Assembly: GCF_002081825.1 (NCBI RefSeq)
Contig: NZ_MUKU01000001.1
Span: 124,001 to 188,000 of the forward strand
DNA length: 64,000 bases
Reading direction: 5' to 3'
Origin: Chromobacterium haemolyticum
Lineage (GTDB): Bacteria > Pseudomonadota > Gammaproteobacteria > Burkholderiales > Chromobacteriaceae
In this document: one piece after another, positions 17,950 to 30,786 of the stretch
Numbering within the stretch: the first letter of the stretch is position 1
How the letters are laid out: every line of letters starts with the position of its first letter
Position numbers and translations under genes: made by a program
Notes under the pieces: model-generated
What the model was told of the DNA's origin: nothing
Databases searched by the model: none
Seen by the model: only the letters and a program-made list of their open reading frames with translations

Positions 17950-19347
17950 ATGCAACCTGCTCAGGACTCCCTGCACAGGGGACTGGAAGAGCGGCATATC
18001 AACCTCATGGCTCTTGGCGCCACCATTGGCGTCGGCCTGTTTCTGGGGTCGGCCACCGCCATCAAAATGGCCGGCCCCGCCATCATGCTGGCTTACGCCC
18101 TAGGCGGCTTCGCCATCTTCCTGATCATGCGCGCGCTGGGAGAAATGGCCATTCATAACCCGGTGGCCGGATCGTTTAGCCGTTACGCGCTGGATTACCT
18201 CGGCCCCTTGGCCGGCTACCTGACTGGCTGGAACTATTGGTTTCTGTGGCTGGTGACTTGCATGGCGGAAATCACCGCCGTCGGCGTCTACATGGGTATC
18301 TGGTTCCCGGACATTCCGGCCTGGTATTGGGCCCTGGCCGCGCTGGTGGCCATGGGCGGCGTCAACTTCATCGCGGTCAAGGCCTATGGCGAATTCGAGT
18401 TCTGGTTCGCACTGATCAAAATCGTCACTATTGTGTTGATGATCATCGGCGGCCTGGGCATGATCGTGTTCGGCCTGGGCCACGGCGGGGTGGCCACCGG
18501 CATCTCCAATCTATGGAGTCACGGTGGCTTCATGCCCAACGGCTTCAGCGGCGTGCTGATGTCGCTGCAAATGGTGATGTTCGCTTATTTGGGCGTGGAA
18601 ATGCTGGGCCTGACCGCCGGCGAAGCCAAGAACCCGAAAAAAGCGCTGGCTCGCGCGGTGGATTCGGTATTCTGGCGCATTCTGATTTTCTACATCGGCG
18701 CGCTGTTCGTCATTCTGGCTATTTACCCGTGGAATGAACTGGGCACCCGCGGCAGCCCCTTCGTGCTGACTTTCGAGCAGTTGGGCATCCCCGCCGCCGC
18801 CGGCATCATCAACTTCGTGGTGCTCACCGCCGCGCTGTCTTCGTGCAATAGCGGTATTTTCAGCACCGGCCGCATGTTGTACAACCTGGCCCAGCAACAG
18901 CAGGCGCTGCCTGTGTTCGCCAAGGTGTCGCGCCAAGGCGTGCCGGTGTTCGCCTTGCTGATGTCGGTATTCGCGCTGCTGATGGGCGTGCTGCTCAACT
19001 ACCTGGCGCCCAAGGAGGTATTCACCTGGTTGACCGCGATTTCCACCTTTGGGGCGATCTGGACCTGGGTGATCATTCTGCTGGCCCAACTGCGCTTCCG
19101 TCGCACTCTGAGCCGCGAGCAGCTGGCGGCGCTGGCCTACAAGATGCCGTTTTGGCCGTATGGTTCTTACATCGCAATGGGATTCTTGATCCTAGTGGTG
19201 GGCTTGATGGCTTATTTCCCGGACACTCGCATCGCCTTGATTATTGGCCCGGGTTGGCTGGCCTTCCTTGTGGTGGCCTACTATCTGCTGGGCTACCACA
19301 AGCGCAGCGCCGAGGAAGTGGCGCGGCTGGCGCAAAACGCCCGCTGA
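17950..19347 (+). CDS. APC-family amino-acid permease (ProY/YifK-like)
   Basis: 465 aa with about 12 transmembrane segments. The N-terminal signature (LEERHINLMALGATIGVGLFLGS) and the GEMA motif (ALGEMAIHNPVAGSFSRYA) place it in the AAT subgroup of proton-coupled amino-acid importers, close to proline, threonine and histidine permeases. The substrate cannot be resolved here. It starts at the ATG at 17950 after AAAGGAG and is closed by a strong terminator. Confidence 0.88.
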   Translation: MQPAQDSLHRGLEERHINLMALGATIGVGLFLGSATAIKMAGPAIMLAYALGGFAIFLIMRALGEMAIHNPVAGSFSRYALDYLGPLAGYLTGWNYWFLWLVTCMAEITAVGVYMGIWFPDIPAWYWALAALVAMGGVNFIAVKAYGEFEFWFALIKIVTIVLMIIGGLGMIVFGLGHGGVATGISNLWSHGGFMPNGFSGVLMSLQMVMFAYLGVEMLGLTAGEAKNPKKALARAVDSVFWRILIFYIGALFVILAIYPWNELGTRGSPFVLTFEQLGIPAAAGIINFVVLTAALSSCNSGIFSTGRMLYNLAQQQQALPVFAKVSRQGVPVFALLMSVFALLMGVLLNYLAPKEVFTWLTAISTFGAIWTWVIILLAQLRFRRTLSREQLAALAYKMPFWPYGSYIAMGFLILVVGLMAYFPDTRIALIIGPGWLAFLVVAYYLLGYHKRSAEEVARLAQNAR

Positions 19348-19372
19348 CGTTTGCCCGCTTCCAGCCGCAATG

Positions 19373-19402
19373 AAAAACCCGCTCGCAAGGAGCGGGTTTT
19401 TT
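19373..19402. terminator. Terminator between convergent permease and hypothetical gene
   Basis: AAAAACCCGCTC and GAGCGGGTTTTTT arms with a short GCAAG loop; A/T-rich ends on both strands suit bidirectional use. Confidence 0.85.
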
Positions 19403-19407
19403 GCGTC

Positions 19408-19857
19408 TCAACGCGGCAGCCAGCTGCCGCGTAGCGAGTAATCTCCCGGCTGCTGCCGGGTGGGGCCGCTGAGCGGATGAGCCGGCGGGGGGGCGTGTTG
19501 CTCGCAATTGCTCTGGCCGAAGCAACGCGGCAGCGGGTTGAAGCCGGCGCTGGGGCAACCCGGGGGCGGGTTGATGCCGATGCAATGCTGCATCCGCTCT
19601 CTTTGCCTCCGTTCCCGCAAGCTGGGCGTGCTCAGATCCGCTTTGACCGAAAAATCAGGGCCGGCGTCCAGGTCTTTCAACTGCACCGCGCTTTTGAACT
19701 TGAGCGGCTTGTTCTTTTTATCCGTCGGCTTCATTGATGGTTTGGCGCGAGCGTCCCACGGGTCTTTCAAGGCGAAGTCGTAAGAAGGCAGGGGAGCCGC
19801 CGTCAGGCTCGCGCTCAAGGCGGCCAGCGACAGCAATAGGGCGTGTCTACACTGCAT
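19408..19857 (-). CDS. Secreted hypothetical protein
   Basis: 149 aa from the ATG at 19857 (MQCRHALLLSLAALSASLTA), giving a clear signal peptide with cleavage near TAAP. The upstream in-frame extension to 19989 has no signal and no ribosome site. The mature protein is basic and proline-rich with four cysteines in the C-terminal third (HCIGINPPPGCPS, PRCFGQSNCEQH), suggesting two disulfides. No domain recognised. Confidence 0.65.
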   Translation of the reverse strand: MQCRHALLLSLAALSASLTAAPLPSYDFALKDPWDARAKPSMKPTDKKNKPLKFKSAVQLKDLDAGPDFSVKADLSTPSLRERRQRERMQHCIGINPPPGCPSAGFNPLPRCFGQSNCEQHAPPPAHPLSGPTRQQPGDYSLRGSWLPR

Positions 19858-20131
19858 GATGAATCTTTGTCCTGCGATGGCAATGCCGCCGACGCCCGGC
19901 TGCTGCCAGGCAGGGAGGGGCGCGCGGAATGCTCTTGTTGGGGGATCTGGCTGGCGCGGCGGTAGCCGCGGTGGCTGTGCGCCGCTCACCGAAATTTCAA
20001 TGGGAGCGGGCGGATGCTTTTTATAACATCAAAGTTTTTCAGCTGGCAATAAGATGCAATGACATGTGAAGCCGAGCGCGGCTTAATCTGGAGGACGCGG
20101 CTTCGGCTGTTCATGCTCATGGAGACCCTAA

Positions 20132-20473
20132 ATGGCGCATTATCTGGTGGAACTGTACAGCCCAAAGCCGGCTTGGCTGGCTTTGAGTTTTTTGCACCGC
20201 ACCGATTTCCTGGACCAAGTCAAAACTAATATCGAGGCGCTGCCTGGCCTGGGCATTCAATTGCTGACTTTAAGCCAGATTTCCGCCGACGCGGATCAGG
20301 CTGTGCCCTATCGTTTCCTGGGCGTGTGGAGCCTGCCGAGCCAAGAGGCCTGCGAGGCGATGCTGGCCGGTATCCGCGCCAGCGGTTGGTACGATTATTT
20401 CGACCACGTCAACGCGGTGGGCGCGGCCGGCGGCGTGGACGTTCATCTGGCGGACCTGCTGCAGGTCAAGTAA
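20132..20473 (+). CDS. Conserved hypothetical protein (dimeric alpha-beta barrel-like)
   Basis: 113 aa, no signal peptide. The sequence (HYLVELYSPKPAWLALS, then GVWSLPSQEACEAMLAGI and WYDYFDHVN) has the strand-helix rhythm of small ferredoxin-like or dimeric alpha-beta barrel proteins. GGAGA precedes the ATG. Function unknown; it stands alone between a promoter-like gap and the frameshifted gene at 20631. Confidence 0.6.
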   Translation: MAHYLVELYSPKPAWLALSFLHRTDFLDQVKTNIEALPGLGIQLLTLSQISADADQAVPYRFLGVWSLPSQEACEAMLAGIRASGWYDYFDHVNAVGAAGGVDVHLADLLQVK

Positions 20474-20630
20474 GGCAGGCCGCGGGTTGCCGGCTCATAG
20501 GCGGCCAGGATGTGTTCGAAGGCTCCGCTAGATTCGGGCATGGGGGGCTCCGGCAGGCGCGGACTTGGCCGGCCGCTGTACCCCCACGAAAACCCGCAAT
20601 GCCATTGGTTGCGAGAGCGGCAACCGTTTT

Positions 20631-21360
20631 TCAGGAATATTTGGCTGCGATGTAGCTACGGCAGAAGCGTGCGGTCATGCCCGCGATCAGCGCGCTGGCG
20701 TCGTCGATATCGGTGAGCGCGCGCTTGGGCGGCGGGTTCTCCGACGCGCCGTGACGGGCGTAGATGCCCAGGATGCTGGTGTTGTTGCAGGCGGCGGTGA
20801 ACAGGCTGAGCTGCTCCGGGTCGGCGAAGGCGTCGATGTCCTTGGCGTAGTGTTTGACGCTGTCCAGTATCTTGTACAGCGTGCTCCAGGCCAGCACATT
20901 TTCCAGCGTGGTGTTGGTGGAGATCAGCCCCAGCAGGAACAGCAGATCGCGCAGGCAGGGGTCGTGCTTGGCCAGGTAGAGCAGATAGGACGGGTAGCGT
21001 TGGCGGGAATTCTCGTAGCGGGTGTGAATCTGGTCGATCCTGGGGTTGTGGCTGAACGGTTCTTCTTCGATCCGGTGGGCGCTGATGGGATAGCGGCAGC
21101 CGTTTTCGTAAGCGCTGAAGCCCAGAAACTGGACCGGCATGCTGCTGACGCTGGTCGTTGAGCAGCAGCTGCAAGAGACGTTGGGAAACGTGCTCGGGGT
21201 CGTCCAGTTCGTCGATATGACGAGAATAGGCGTAGAACTGCATGCCGATGTGGTCGTTTTCGTAGCCCAGATCGATGTCGTTGCCGAAGAAATTATGGGC
21301 GAGGTCGGGATAGTAGCCGCTGGCGGCGACGGTGATTTCCCACTTGTGTACCGGCGACAT
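20631..21360 (-). pseudogene. Conserved hypothetical gene broken by a single frameshift
   Basis: The frame from the ATG at 21360 (MSPVHKWEITVAASGYYPD, with AGGGAAG upstream) looks like genuine protein to about residue 75 (LLQLLLNDQR), then turns into Pro/Arg/Gln-rich out-of-frame sequence. Genuine-looking sequence resumes in another frame (FLGFSAYENGCRYPIS) from about 21,140 and continues to the stop at 20631. Joining the two gives one protein of about 240 aa. The offset corresponds to one extra base (or two missing) near 21,130-21,170. It may be decay or a sequencing error. A MITE-like element sits 22 bp upstream of the start. Confidence 0.65.
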
Positions 21361-21382
21361 GAAGCTTCCCTGGCTGCGGTAA

Positions 21383-21525
21383 GAAGCTGTTCAAAGTCTG
21401 CTGCGCTTCGTGAAGCGTTGCACGGTGAGTACAAACTCAAAATGCTTATGTGCCACTCGTACACTCCGCTTTTTCGCTTGTTTTCGCCTTGCCTCGCCCT
21501 TGCTCGCGAGATCGTAAACAGACTC
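21383..21525 (+). repeat. MITE-like element, diverged copy
   Basis: 143 bp from GAAGCTGTTCAAAGTCTGCT to GAGATCGTAAACAGACTC. Flanks are TAA (left) and AAA (right), so the duplication has decayed. It lies directly upstream of the frameshifted gene. The remainder of the gap to 21,729 holds only the hairpin described separately. Confidence 0.7.
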
Positions 21526-21680
21526 AAAGACGAATGGGCAAGACGCGCTTGGCGTTATTTCCCGCGCCGGATGCTAGCGCAGTTAAATATCAAATGAGTA
21601 AACGTTTTGGCATCTCAAGCGAATCGTCATTGTTTTGCGGCTTGGCGCCGCGGGGATATTCAGGCTGCGCCGAAGCTCTG

Positions 21681-21708
21681 GCGAACGGGGGCCACGGCCC
21701 CCATTCGC
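21681..21708. terminator. GC-rich hairpin downstream of xseA
   Basis: Arms GCGAACGGGGGCC and GGCCCCCATTCGC with one mismatch and a 2-base loop, 22 bp beyond the xseA stop. The T-run (TTTT) is on the plus side only, so its use as the xseA terminator is uncertain. Confidence 0.5.
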
Positions 21709-21729
21709 TTTTGGCTGCGCAGCTTGGGT

Positions 21730-23082
21730 TCAGAACAAGCTGGGCTGCGCGCCTTGTGGATGGTCAATCACAGCCTCGGTGCTGCCTTCGGCCAGAAGCA
21801 GGCTGACGCGTTCGTGGTTGCGGAGCTTTTTCGGGGACTTGACCGCGGTGCCGTCCTGTTTTTGCACGATGGCGTAGCCGCGGGCCAGCACCGCTTCAGG
21901 GTTGAGCGCCAACAGGGTGGCGGCCAGGGTGTCCAGCTTCTGCGTTTGCCGGATGAGCAGGTCTTGGCGCGCGCGTTGCAACCGGGTTTGCAAACGGTCC
22001 ATGGCTTGGGCTGCATGCACCAGGTCCGGCCGCCGGCGCTGCAGCTTGCTGTCCGCCAGTTGCAGCGCCCAGCGCCGTTGTTCGAACAGACCGCTCAGCC
22101 GGCGTTGCAGCCGTTCTTGCTGGCGCTGGAGCGTCTCGCGCTGGCGTTGCAGCTTTTCGCCCGGATGAGCCAGCCGACGCGCCAGGTAATCCAGTTGCTG
22201 AGACTTGTCGGTGAGCAGGCGGCCGAGTGCGCGTTCCAGGCCGCGCTTGGCGGTTTCGAGCTGAGCGTTCAGGTGTTCGCGGCTGGGGGAAACCAGTTCC
22301 GCGGCGGCGGTGGGCGTGGGGGCTCGCTTGTCGGCGACGAAGTCGCAGATGGTGAAGTCGGTTTCGTGGCCGACGCCGCTGACGGTGGGAATGGGGCTGG
22401 CGGTCACCGCGCGGGCGACGATTTCCTCGTTGAACGACCACAGGTCTTCAATGCTGCCTCCGCCGCGGCAGACGATGAGCACGTCCACCTCGCGCCGTTC
22501 GCCGGCGCGGCGGACGGCGTCGGCCACTTGCTGGGCAGAGCCTTCACCCTGCACCTGGGCCGGGTAGAGAATCACCGGGATGCCGGGCATGCGCCGGCGC
22601 AGGGTGCTGACCACGTCGCGCAAGGCGGCAGCGGCCGGCGAGGTGACGATGCCGATGGCGGCTGGGTGGGCAGGCAAGGGGCGCTTGTTCGCGGGATTGA
22701 ACAGGCCCTCGGCTTGCAGCTTGGCCTTGAGCTTTTCAAAGGCCTCGTACAGGCGGCCCAGGCCGGCGGAACGCATCTGATCGACGTTGATCTGGAAGTC
22801 GCCGCGGGCCTCGTACAGGGTGACGGTGCCCTTGAGCTCCACCTGCATGCCTTCGGCCGGGCGGAAGGGCAGTTGCGACACCTTGCCGCGGAACATCACG
22901 CAGCGGACCTGGGCGCCGCCGTCCTTCAAGGAGAAATAGGCGTGCCCGGACGCGGCCAGGGTGAGGTTGGAGATCTCTCCGCCTATCCACATCGGCGGTA
23001 GTCCGCTTTCCAGCAGATCGCGCGCCATGCGGTTGAGGGAGGAGACGCTGATGACGTCGTTCTGGGGTGCGGTAAAAAACAT
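21730..23082 (-). CDS. xseA: Exodeoxyribonuclease VII large subunit
   Basis: 450 aa from the ATG at 23082 (MFFTAPQNDVISVSSLNRM); a GTG at 23100 is the alternative and neither has a strong ribosome site. The N-terminal OB-fold (SVSSLNRMARDLLES, WIGGEISNLT) is followed by the conserved catalytic core (GIVTSPAAAALRDVVSTL, VLIVCRGGGSIEDLWSFNEE, SGVGHETDFTICDFVADKRAPTPTAAAEL) and a C-terminal coiled coil. With XseB it degrades single-stranded DNA in mismatch repair and recombination. xseB is not in the window. Confidence 0.96.
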   Translation of the reverse strand: MFFTAPQNDVISVSSLNRMARDLLESGLPPMWIGGEISNLTLAASGHAYFSLKDGGAQVRCVMFRGKVSQLPFRPAEGMQVELKGTVTLYEARGDFQINVDQMRSAGLGRLYEAFEKLKAKLQAEGLFNPANKRPLPAHPAAIGIVTSPAAAALRDVVSTLRRRMPGIPVILYPAQVQGEGSAQQVADAVRRAGERREVDVLIVCRGGGSIEDLWSFNEEIVARAVTASPIPTVSGVGHETDFTICDFVADKRAPTPTAAAELVSPSREHLNAQLETAKRGLERALGRLLTDKSQQLDYLARRLAHPGEKLQRQRETLQRQQERLQRRLSGLFEQRRWALQLADSKLQRRRPDLVHAAQAMDRLQTRLQRARQDLLIRQTQKLDTLAATLLALNPEAVLARGYAIVQKQDGTAVKSPKKLRNHERVSLLLAEGSTEAVIDHPQGAQPSLF

Positions 23083-23092
23083 GGTTGTCAAG

Positions 23093-23291
23093 TGATCCAC
23101 AGCGGTGGGTGGAAAATATTTTCAGCTAAAGCGAGTTGCAGCTTGGCTTGCGTAGCGTTTGATATCTCTAAAAAATTCAACAAAATCAATAACTTGATTG
23201 TTTTCTTATCCAGGGCGGGCTCCGGCCCAAAACGGCTTGGCGCTTGGCTTGAGAGCATATTTGCACAGTTTTATCAACAAAGTTATCCACA
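23093..23291. promoter_or_regulatory. Cluster of DnaA-box-like sequences upstream of xseA
   Basis: A perfect TTATCCACA lies at 23283-23291. It is closely preceded by TTATCAACA, and TGATCCACA at 23093-23101 also has one mismatch. The stretch from 23,100 to 23,600 is AT-rich with no credible ORF. The boxes could titrate DnaA or regulate xseA; this is inference. Confidence 0.45.
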
Positions 23292-23612
23292 GGGTTTTCG
23301 GTTTCAATCCTGTGACGTTAATTTTTCCTGTAAAAACAAGGGGCAAGGCTTTTTGCCTCAGAGTCGCTGTCCTCGTTTGTCTTGATATTGCTCAAGTAAG
23401 CGCTTTCTTCTTTCGTCCGGGGCGGATGCCGACGGCTTGGTTTTGCCGGACGGTTATGCTTTTGGCTTGACCGTCGCTGGTGCACCGAAGGAAAGATTCA
23501 TGATCCGTCGCGAGATCGTGAACCTCTTCTTCAGATCGGCTAACAACAATCAGTTTCACGGCTGAGGCAAGGCGGTGCAACGCAAGATCAGACGTTTTGT
23601 TGGCCGCTCTTA

Positions 23613-23752
23613 GAACGTGTTTACGATCTCGCGAGCAAAAGCGAGACAAGGCGAAAACGGCTGAGAAAGCGGAATGTACGAGTGGTACATGAGCATTTCG
23701 AAGCGGTTTTCAACGCCGTATCGCTGCAGCGCAGCAGATCGTAAACAGGTTC
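23613..23752 (-). repeat. MITE-like element, complete copy (TSD TTA) at the mfd stop
   Basis: 140 bp, ends GAACGTGTTTACGATCTCGC and AGATCGTAAACAGGTTC. TTA flanks both sides (23610-23612 and 23753-23755). The right TTA, read on the minus strand, is the TAA stop codon of mfd. Confidence 0.9.
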
Positions 23753-27157
<3,405 letters not shown>

Positions 27158-27421
27158 GCTGCTTCACTAGTTTTGGCGGTTTCGGGATTATAGCAGCCGT
27201 CCGCCGCGCGCCGTTCGCTGGGCTTGCGCAAGGTCGGCGCGGCTTGTGTTCGGCGGGGTGAATATTTTCATCGGCATTGTCTGGCTGCATCCGGCAATTG
27301 CATATATTGTATGTCAGCCGGGTGGTTTTGTTTTTCATTTGGCATATATGCATTTGATTTTTTAATGCAAAGTTAATTGCGGCGCGCGGCAGAGTGCCGG
27401 CGCGAACGGGGGCGGGGTGGT

Positions 27422-30400
27422 GTGACAGTCGGATCGGCTTGCCGGGACGCGGCGGTGTTTCTCGGGTTTTTGGCGTGCACGGCATTCTGGCCGCGCGAGC
27501 CGGTATTGGGGTTTTCGCTGGCGGCCTTTCTGGCTCACGGCGTATGGAGTTATCGTCTTTTGCGTCGCGGTTGGCGGCAGTCCTGGTGGTGGCCGCTGGC
27601 CGCCGCCGCGCTGGCCGCTCAATGGTCGTCGCCGCAATGGGCCGCTCTGCTGCTGATCAGCCTGTATGCGTTGGCGCCCGGTCTGTACGCGGCCGGCTTG
27701 CGCGGAGGGCTGGCGGTGCGTCAGCCGGCGGACTTGTTGCGGCTGCTGCTGCGCTTGGCCTGCTATCCGTCGGTTCTGCTGGCCGGTTTGGCCGCCGGCG
27801 CCGGATGGCGCTGGTTCGGCATGGAGGGTTTGTGGTCGTGGGCGGCGCAGGCTTGGGGCGTGTCCGGGCTGGCCCTGTCCTTGTGCGTGCCGCCGGCCTT
27901 GTATGCGTCCGGCGCAACGCCGACGCGGCGTCAGGTGTTGGAAACCGGCCTGATCCTGGCTTTGGCCTGCGTGGCGTGGCTTAGCCTGCTGGGCAGTAGC
28001 CTCGCTTATTCGCTGCCCTGCCAACTGGTGTTCTTTCCTCTGATGTTGTGGGCTGCTTTCCGCGTGGGTTTTCGCGGCGCGGCGCTGGTGGGGGCCTGGG
28101 TGCTCGGTCTGTTGTCGCTGTACGTGCTGGCGCCGGAGTTGACCATGCACGCTAGCGCGCTTAACGGCGCCAGCGAGGTGGCGCTGACCTTGGCCTTGAG
28201 TTGCGCGACTCTGCTGGTATCGGTGTTGGCCGATGGCCATCGCCAGAACGAGAGCGCGCTGCGTGAATTTCGCGCCAGAGTGGAATCCCTGGTCAACAAC
28301 AGCCCCAATATGATGTCGCTGAAGGGTCTGGACGGCAGCTTTCTGCTGGCCAACGCCGCCTATGCGCGGCGGGTGGGCCGCTCGCCTCAGGGCATGCAGG
28401 GCTTGACGGTGGAAGAGCTGTTCGACGCGGCGGACGCCGCGCAAATTCGCGCGCAGGACGCGGTGGTGCTGTCCTGCCTGGAGCCGCGCCAGTTTGAAGA
28501 GAGCTTCTTGTTCAATGGGGTGCTTAGCCATTTGCTGGTCACCAAGTTTCCCCTGTTCGACGCTCATGGCCGCCCGGCCGGGGTGGGCAGCGTGGATACC
28601 GACATCACTCAGACCCGCCAGGAACAAAAGGCCAAGCGGGAGACGGAGGAGCGTTACCGCGCGCTGGTGGAGCAATCGCTGGTGGGCATCTACATCTTGC
28701 AGGACGAGAAGCTGATCTACGCCAACCCCAAGCTGGCCGCCATCGTCGGCTATCAGCCCAAGGAGCTGGAAGGCATGCCGATGGACCTGTTGCTGGTGCC
28801 GGGCGAGGCGGTGCGCATCCGCAAGCAGATCGTCAAGCGCTACCGCGAGAACATCGCGGTGCTGCAGTACGGCACCCGCGCGGTGCGCAAGGACGGCGTG
28901 GTGGTGGACGTGGAGATCCACAGCCGCTTGTTCGATTACGAGGGCAAGAAGGCCATCATCGGCGTGGTGATGGATATTTCCGAACGGTTGGCGGCGGACG
29001 CCAATCTGCGGCTGGCGGCCAAGGTGTTCGAAAACTCGGCGGAAGGCATTCTGCTGATGGACGCCGAGGCGCGCATCATCGCGGTCAACCACGCTTTCAG
29101 CCGGATCACCGGTTACGCCGAGGCCGAGGCGCTGGGCAAGGTGTCGCGCATCTTTGGAGATCAGAAGCAGCTGGGCCGGCAGGCGATGCTGGAAGCGCTG
29201 GCGGACCGCGGCCATTGGCAGGGCGAGATGCAGGACCGCCGCAAGAGCGGCGAGTGGTATCCGGCAGAGCTGGCGATCTCGGCGGTGCGCGACGCCGGCG
29301 GCGCGCTCAGCAACTACGTGGCGGTATTTTCCGACATCACCTTGCGCAAGCAATCCGAGGAACGCTTGCAGTTTCTGGCCAATCACGATCCGCTGACGCA
29401 ACTGCCCAACCGCAGCAGCCTGACCGCGCGGCTGGACGAAGCCATCATCAGCCTGGATTGCGCCAGCGGCTCGCTTGCGGTGATGTTCATCGATCTGGAC
29501 CGTTTCAAGCTGATCAACGACTCCTTCGGCCATCAGGCCGGAGACGAATTGTTGCGCGAGACGGCGCTGCGTTTGCAGCGGGCGGTGGGCGCGCGGGGTT
29601 TGCTGGCGCGGCTGGGCGGCGACGAGTTCACCCTGGTGATGACAGGGTTCAAGGACGCCGCCGCCCTTGTGGCCGCCGCAGAAGACACGCTGGCGGCGCT
29701 GGGCCAGCCGCTGCGGCTGGAAAACCACGAGGTCTACGTCACCGGCAGCATAGGCATCAGCGTCTATCCCAACGATGGCACCGACGCCCAGACCCTGCTC
29801 AAGAACGCGGACGTGGCGATGTACCGCGCCAAGGAGGCGGGCAAGAACACCTATCAGTTCTTCGCCGCGGAAATGAACACCCAGACCTTCGAACGCCTGC
29901 TGCTGGAGAACGGCCTGCGGTTGGCGCTGGAGCGCGGCGAACTGGAGCTGCACTACCAGCCGCAGGTGGACGCGGTCAGCCGCCGGGTGCTGGGCGCGGA
30001 AGCGCTGATCCGCTGGCGCCATCCGCAACTGGGTCTGGTGCCGCCGGGCCGCTTCATCCCGCTGGCGGAGGAAACCGGCCTGATCAAACCCATCGGCGAC
30101 TGGGTGCTGCAAGAGGCCTGCCGCCAGTTGGCGGCCTGGGACCGTCAGGGCCTGACGGTGCCGCGGCTGGCGGTGAACCTGTCCGCGCGCCAGTTTGAAC
30201 AGCAGATGCTGCCGTTCAAGGTGGCGGACGCGCTGAGGGCCGCGGGCCTGTCCGCCGCGCGGCTGGAGCTGGAAATCACCGAAAGCATGATCATGCTCAA
30301 CCCGGTGGAGGCGGTGCGCCAACTGGGCGAGTTGAAGGCCTTGGGCGTGGGCTTGTCCATCGATGATTTCGGCACGGGTTATTCCTCATTGTCCAATCTG

Positions 30401-30718
30401 AAGCGTTTCCCGCTGGACACTTTGAAGATTGATCAATCCTTCGTTGAAGGCTTGCCGGACGACGGCGACAACGCCGCCATCGCCGAGGCCATCCTGGCGA
30501 TGGCGCGCAAGCTGCAATTCCAGGTGGTGGCGGAGGGGGTGGAGAGCGAGCGCCAGGCGCAATTCCTTACCAGCAAGGGGTGCGCCTTGCTGCAGGGCTA
30601 TCATTTCGGCCGCCCGGTGCCGGCGGCGGAATTGCCTGCCTTGCTGGCCGGCATCGTCGCCGTGGGCGAGCAGCGGCAACTGGAGCTGATGTCCGGCGTG
30701 GAGGTGCTGGGCAGCTGA
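27422..30718 (+). CDS. Membrane-bound PAS-GGDEF-EAL c-di-GMP protein
   Basis: 1098 aa if started at the GTG at 27422 behind a G-rich ribosome site; the TTG at 27377 is less likely. The N-terminus has about eight hydrophobic segments (MASE1-like, to about residue 285). Three PAS domains follow at about 290-400, 410-520 and 535-640 (NSPNMMSLKGLDGSFLLAN; EQSLVGIYILQDE; NSAEGILLMDAEA). The GGDEF motif is intact (residues 732-736), as is the EAL motif (860-862, EALIRWRHP) with DDFGTGYSS and KIDQSF. Both synthesis and hydrolysis of c-di-GMP are possible; the net activity is not predictable. The 260-bp divergent gap to mfd is AT-rich with ATATATGC-type palindromes. Confidence 0.93.
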   Translation: MTVGSACRDAAVFLGFLACTAFWPREPVLGFSLAAFLAHGVWSYRLLRRGWRQSWWWPLAAAALAAQWSSPQWAALLLISLYALAPGLYAAGLRGGLAVRQPADLLRLLLRLACYPSVLLAGLAAGAGWRWFGMEGLWSWAAQAWGVSGLALSLCVPPALYASGATPTRRQVLETGLILALACVAWLSLLGSSLAYSLPCQLVFFPLMLWAAFRVGFRGAALVGAWVLGLLSLYVLAPELTMHASALNGASEVALTLALSCATLLVSVLADGHRQNESALREFRARVESLVNNSPNMMSLKGLDGSFLLANAAYARRVGRSPQGMQGLTVEELFDAADAAQIRAQDAVVLSCLEPRQFEESFLFNGVLSHLLVTKFPLFDAHGRPAGVGSVDTDITQTRQEQKAKRETEERYRALVEQSLVGIYILQDEKLIYANPKLAAIVGYQPKELEGMPMDLLLVPGEAVRIRKQIVKRYRENIAVLQYGTRAVRKDGVVVDVEIHSRLFDYEGKKAIIGVVMDISERLAADANLRLAAKVFENSAEGILLMDAEARIIAVNHAFSRITGYAEAEALGKVSRIFGDQKQLGRQAMLEALADRGHWQGEMQDRRKSGEWYPAELAISAVRDAGGALSNYVAVFSDITLRKQSEERLQFLANHDPLTQLPNRSSLTARLDEAIISLDCASGSLAVMFIDLDRFKLINDSFGHQAGDELLRETALRLQRAVGARGLLARLGGDEFTLVMTGFKDAAALVAAAEDTLAALGQPLRLENHEVYVTGSIGISVYPNDGTDAQTLLKNADVAMYRAKEAGKNTYQFFAAEMNTQTFERLLLENGLRLALERGELELHYQPQVDAVSRRVLGAEALIRWRHPQLGLVPPGRFIPLAEETGLIKPIGDWVLQEACRQLAAWDRQGLTVPRLAVNLSARQFEQQMLPFKVADALRAAGLSAARLELEITESMIMLNPVEAVRQLGELKALGVGLSIDDFGTGYSSLSNLKRFPLDTLKIDQSFVEGLPDDGDNAAIAEAILAMARKLQFQVVAEGVESERQAQFLTSKGCALLQGYHFGRPVPAAELPALLAGIVAVGEQRQLELMSGVEVLGS

Positions 30719-30786
30719 AAGCAAGCCGGTTTTGCCCTGAACCGCCGCGCGCTCTAAAATGGCGGGATTGTCATTAGAGAATCGCC

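Noticed and set aside
27362-30322. A 986-aa minus-strand ORF opposite the GGDEF-EAL gene
   Set aside because: It is His/Gln/Arg-rich with no domain, as expected for the antisense of a GC-rich gene, and the plus strand has clear PAS, GGDEF and EAL motifs.
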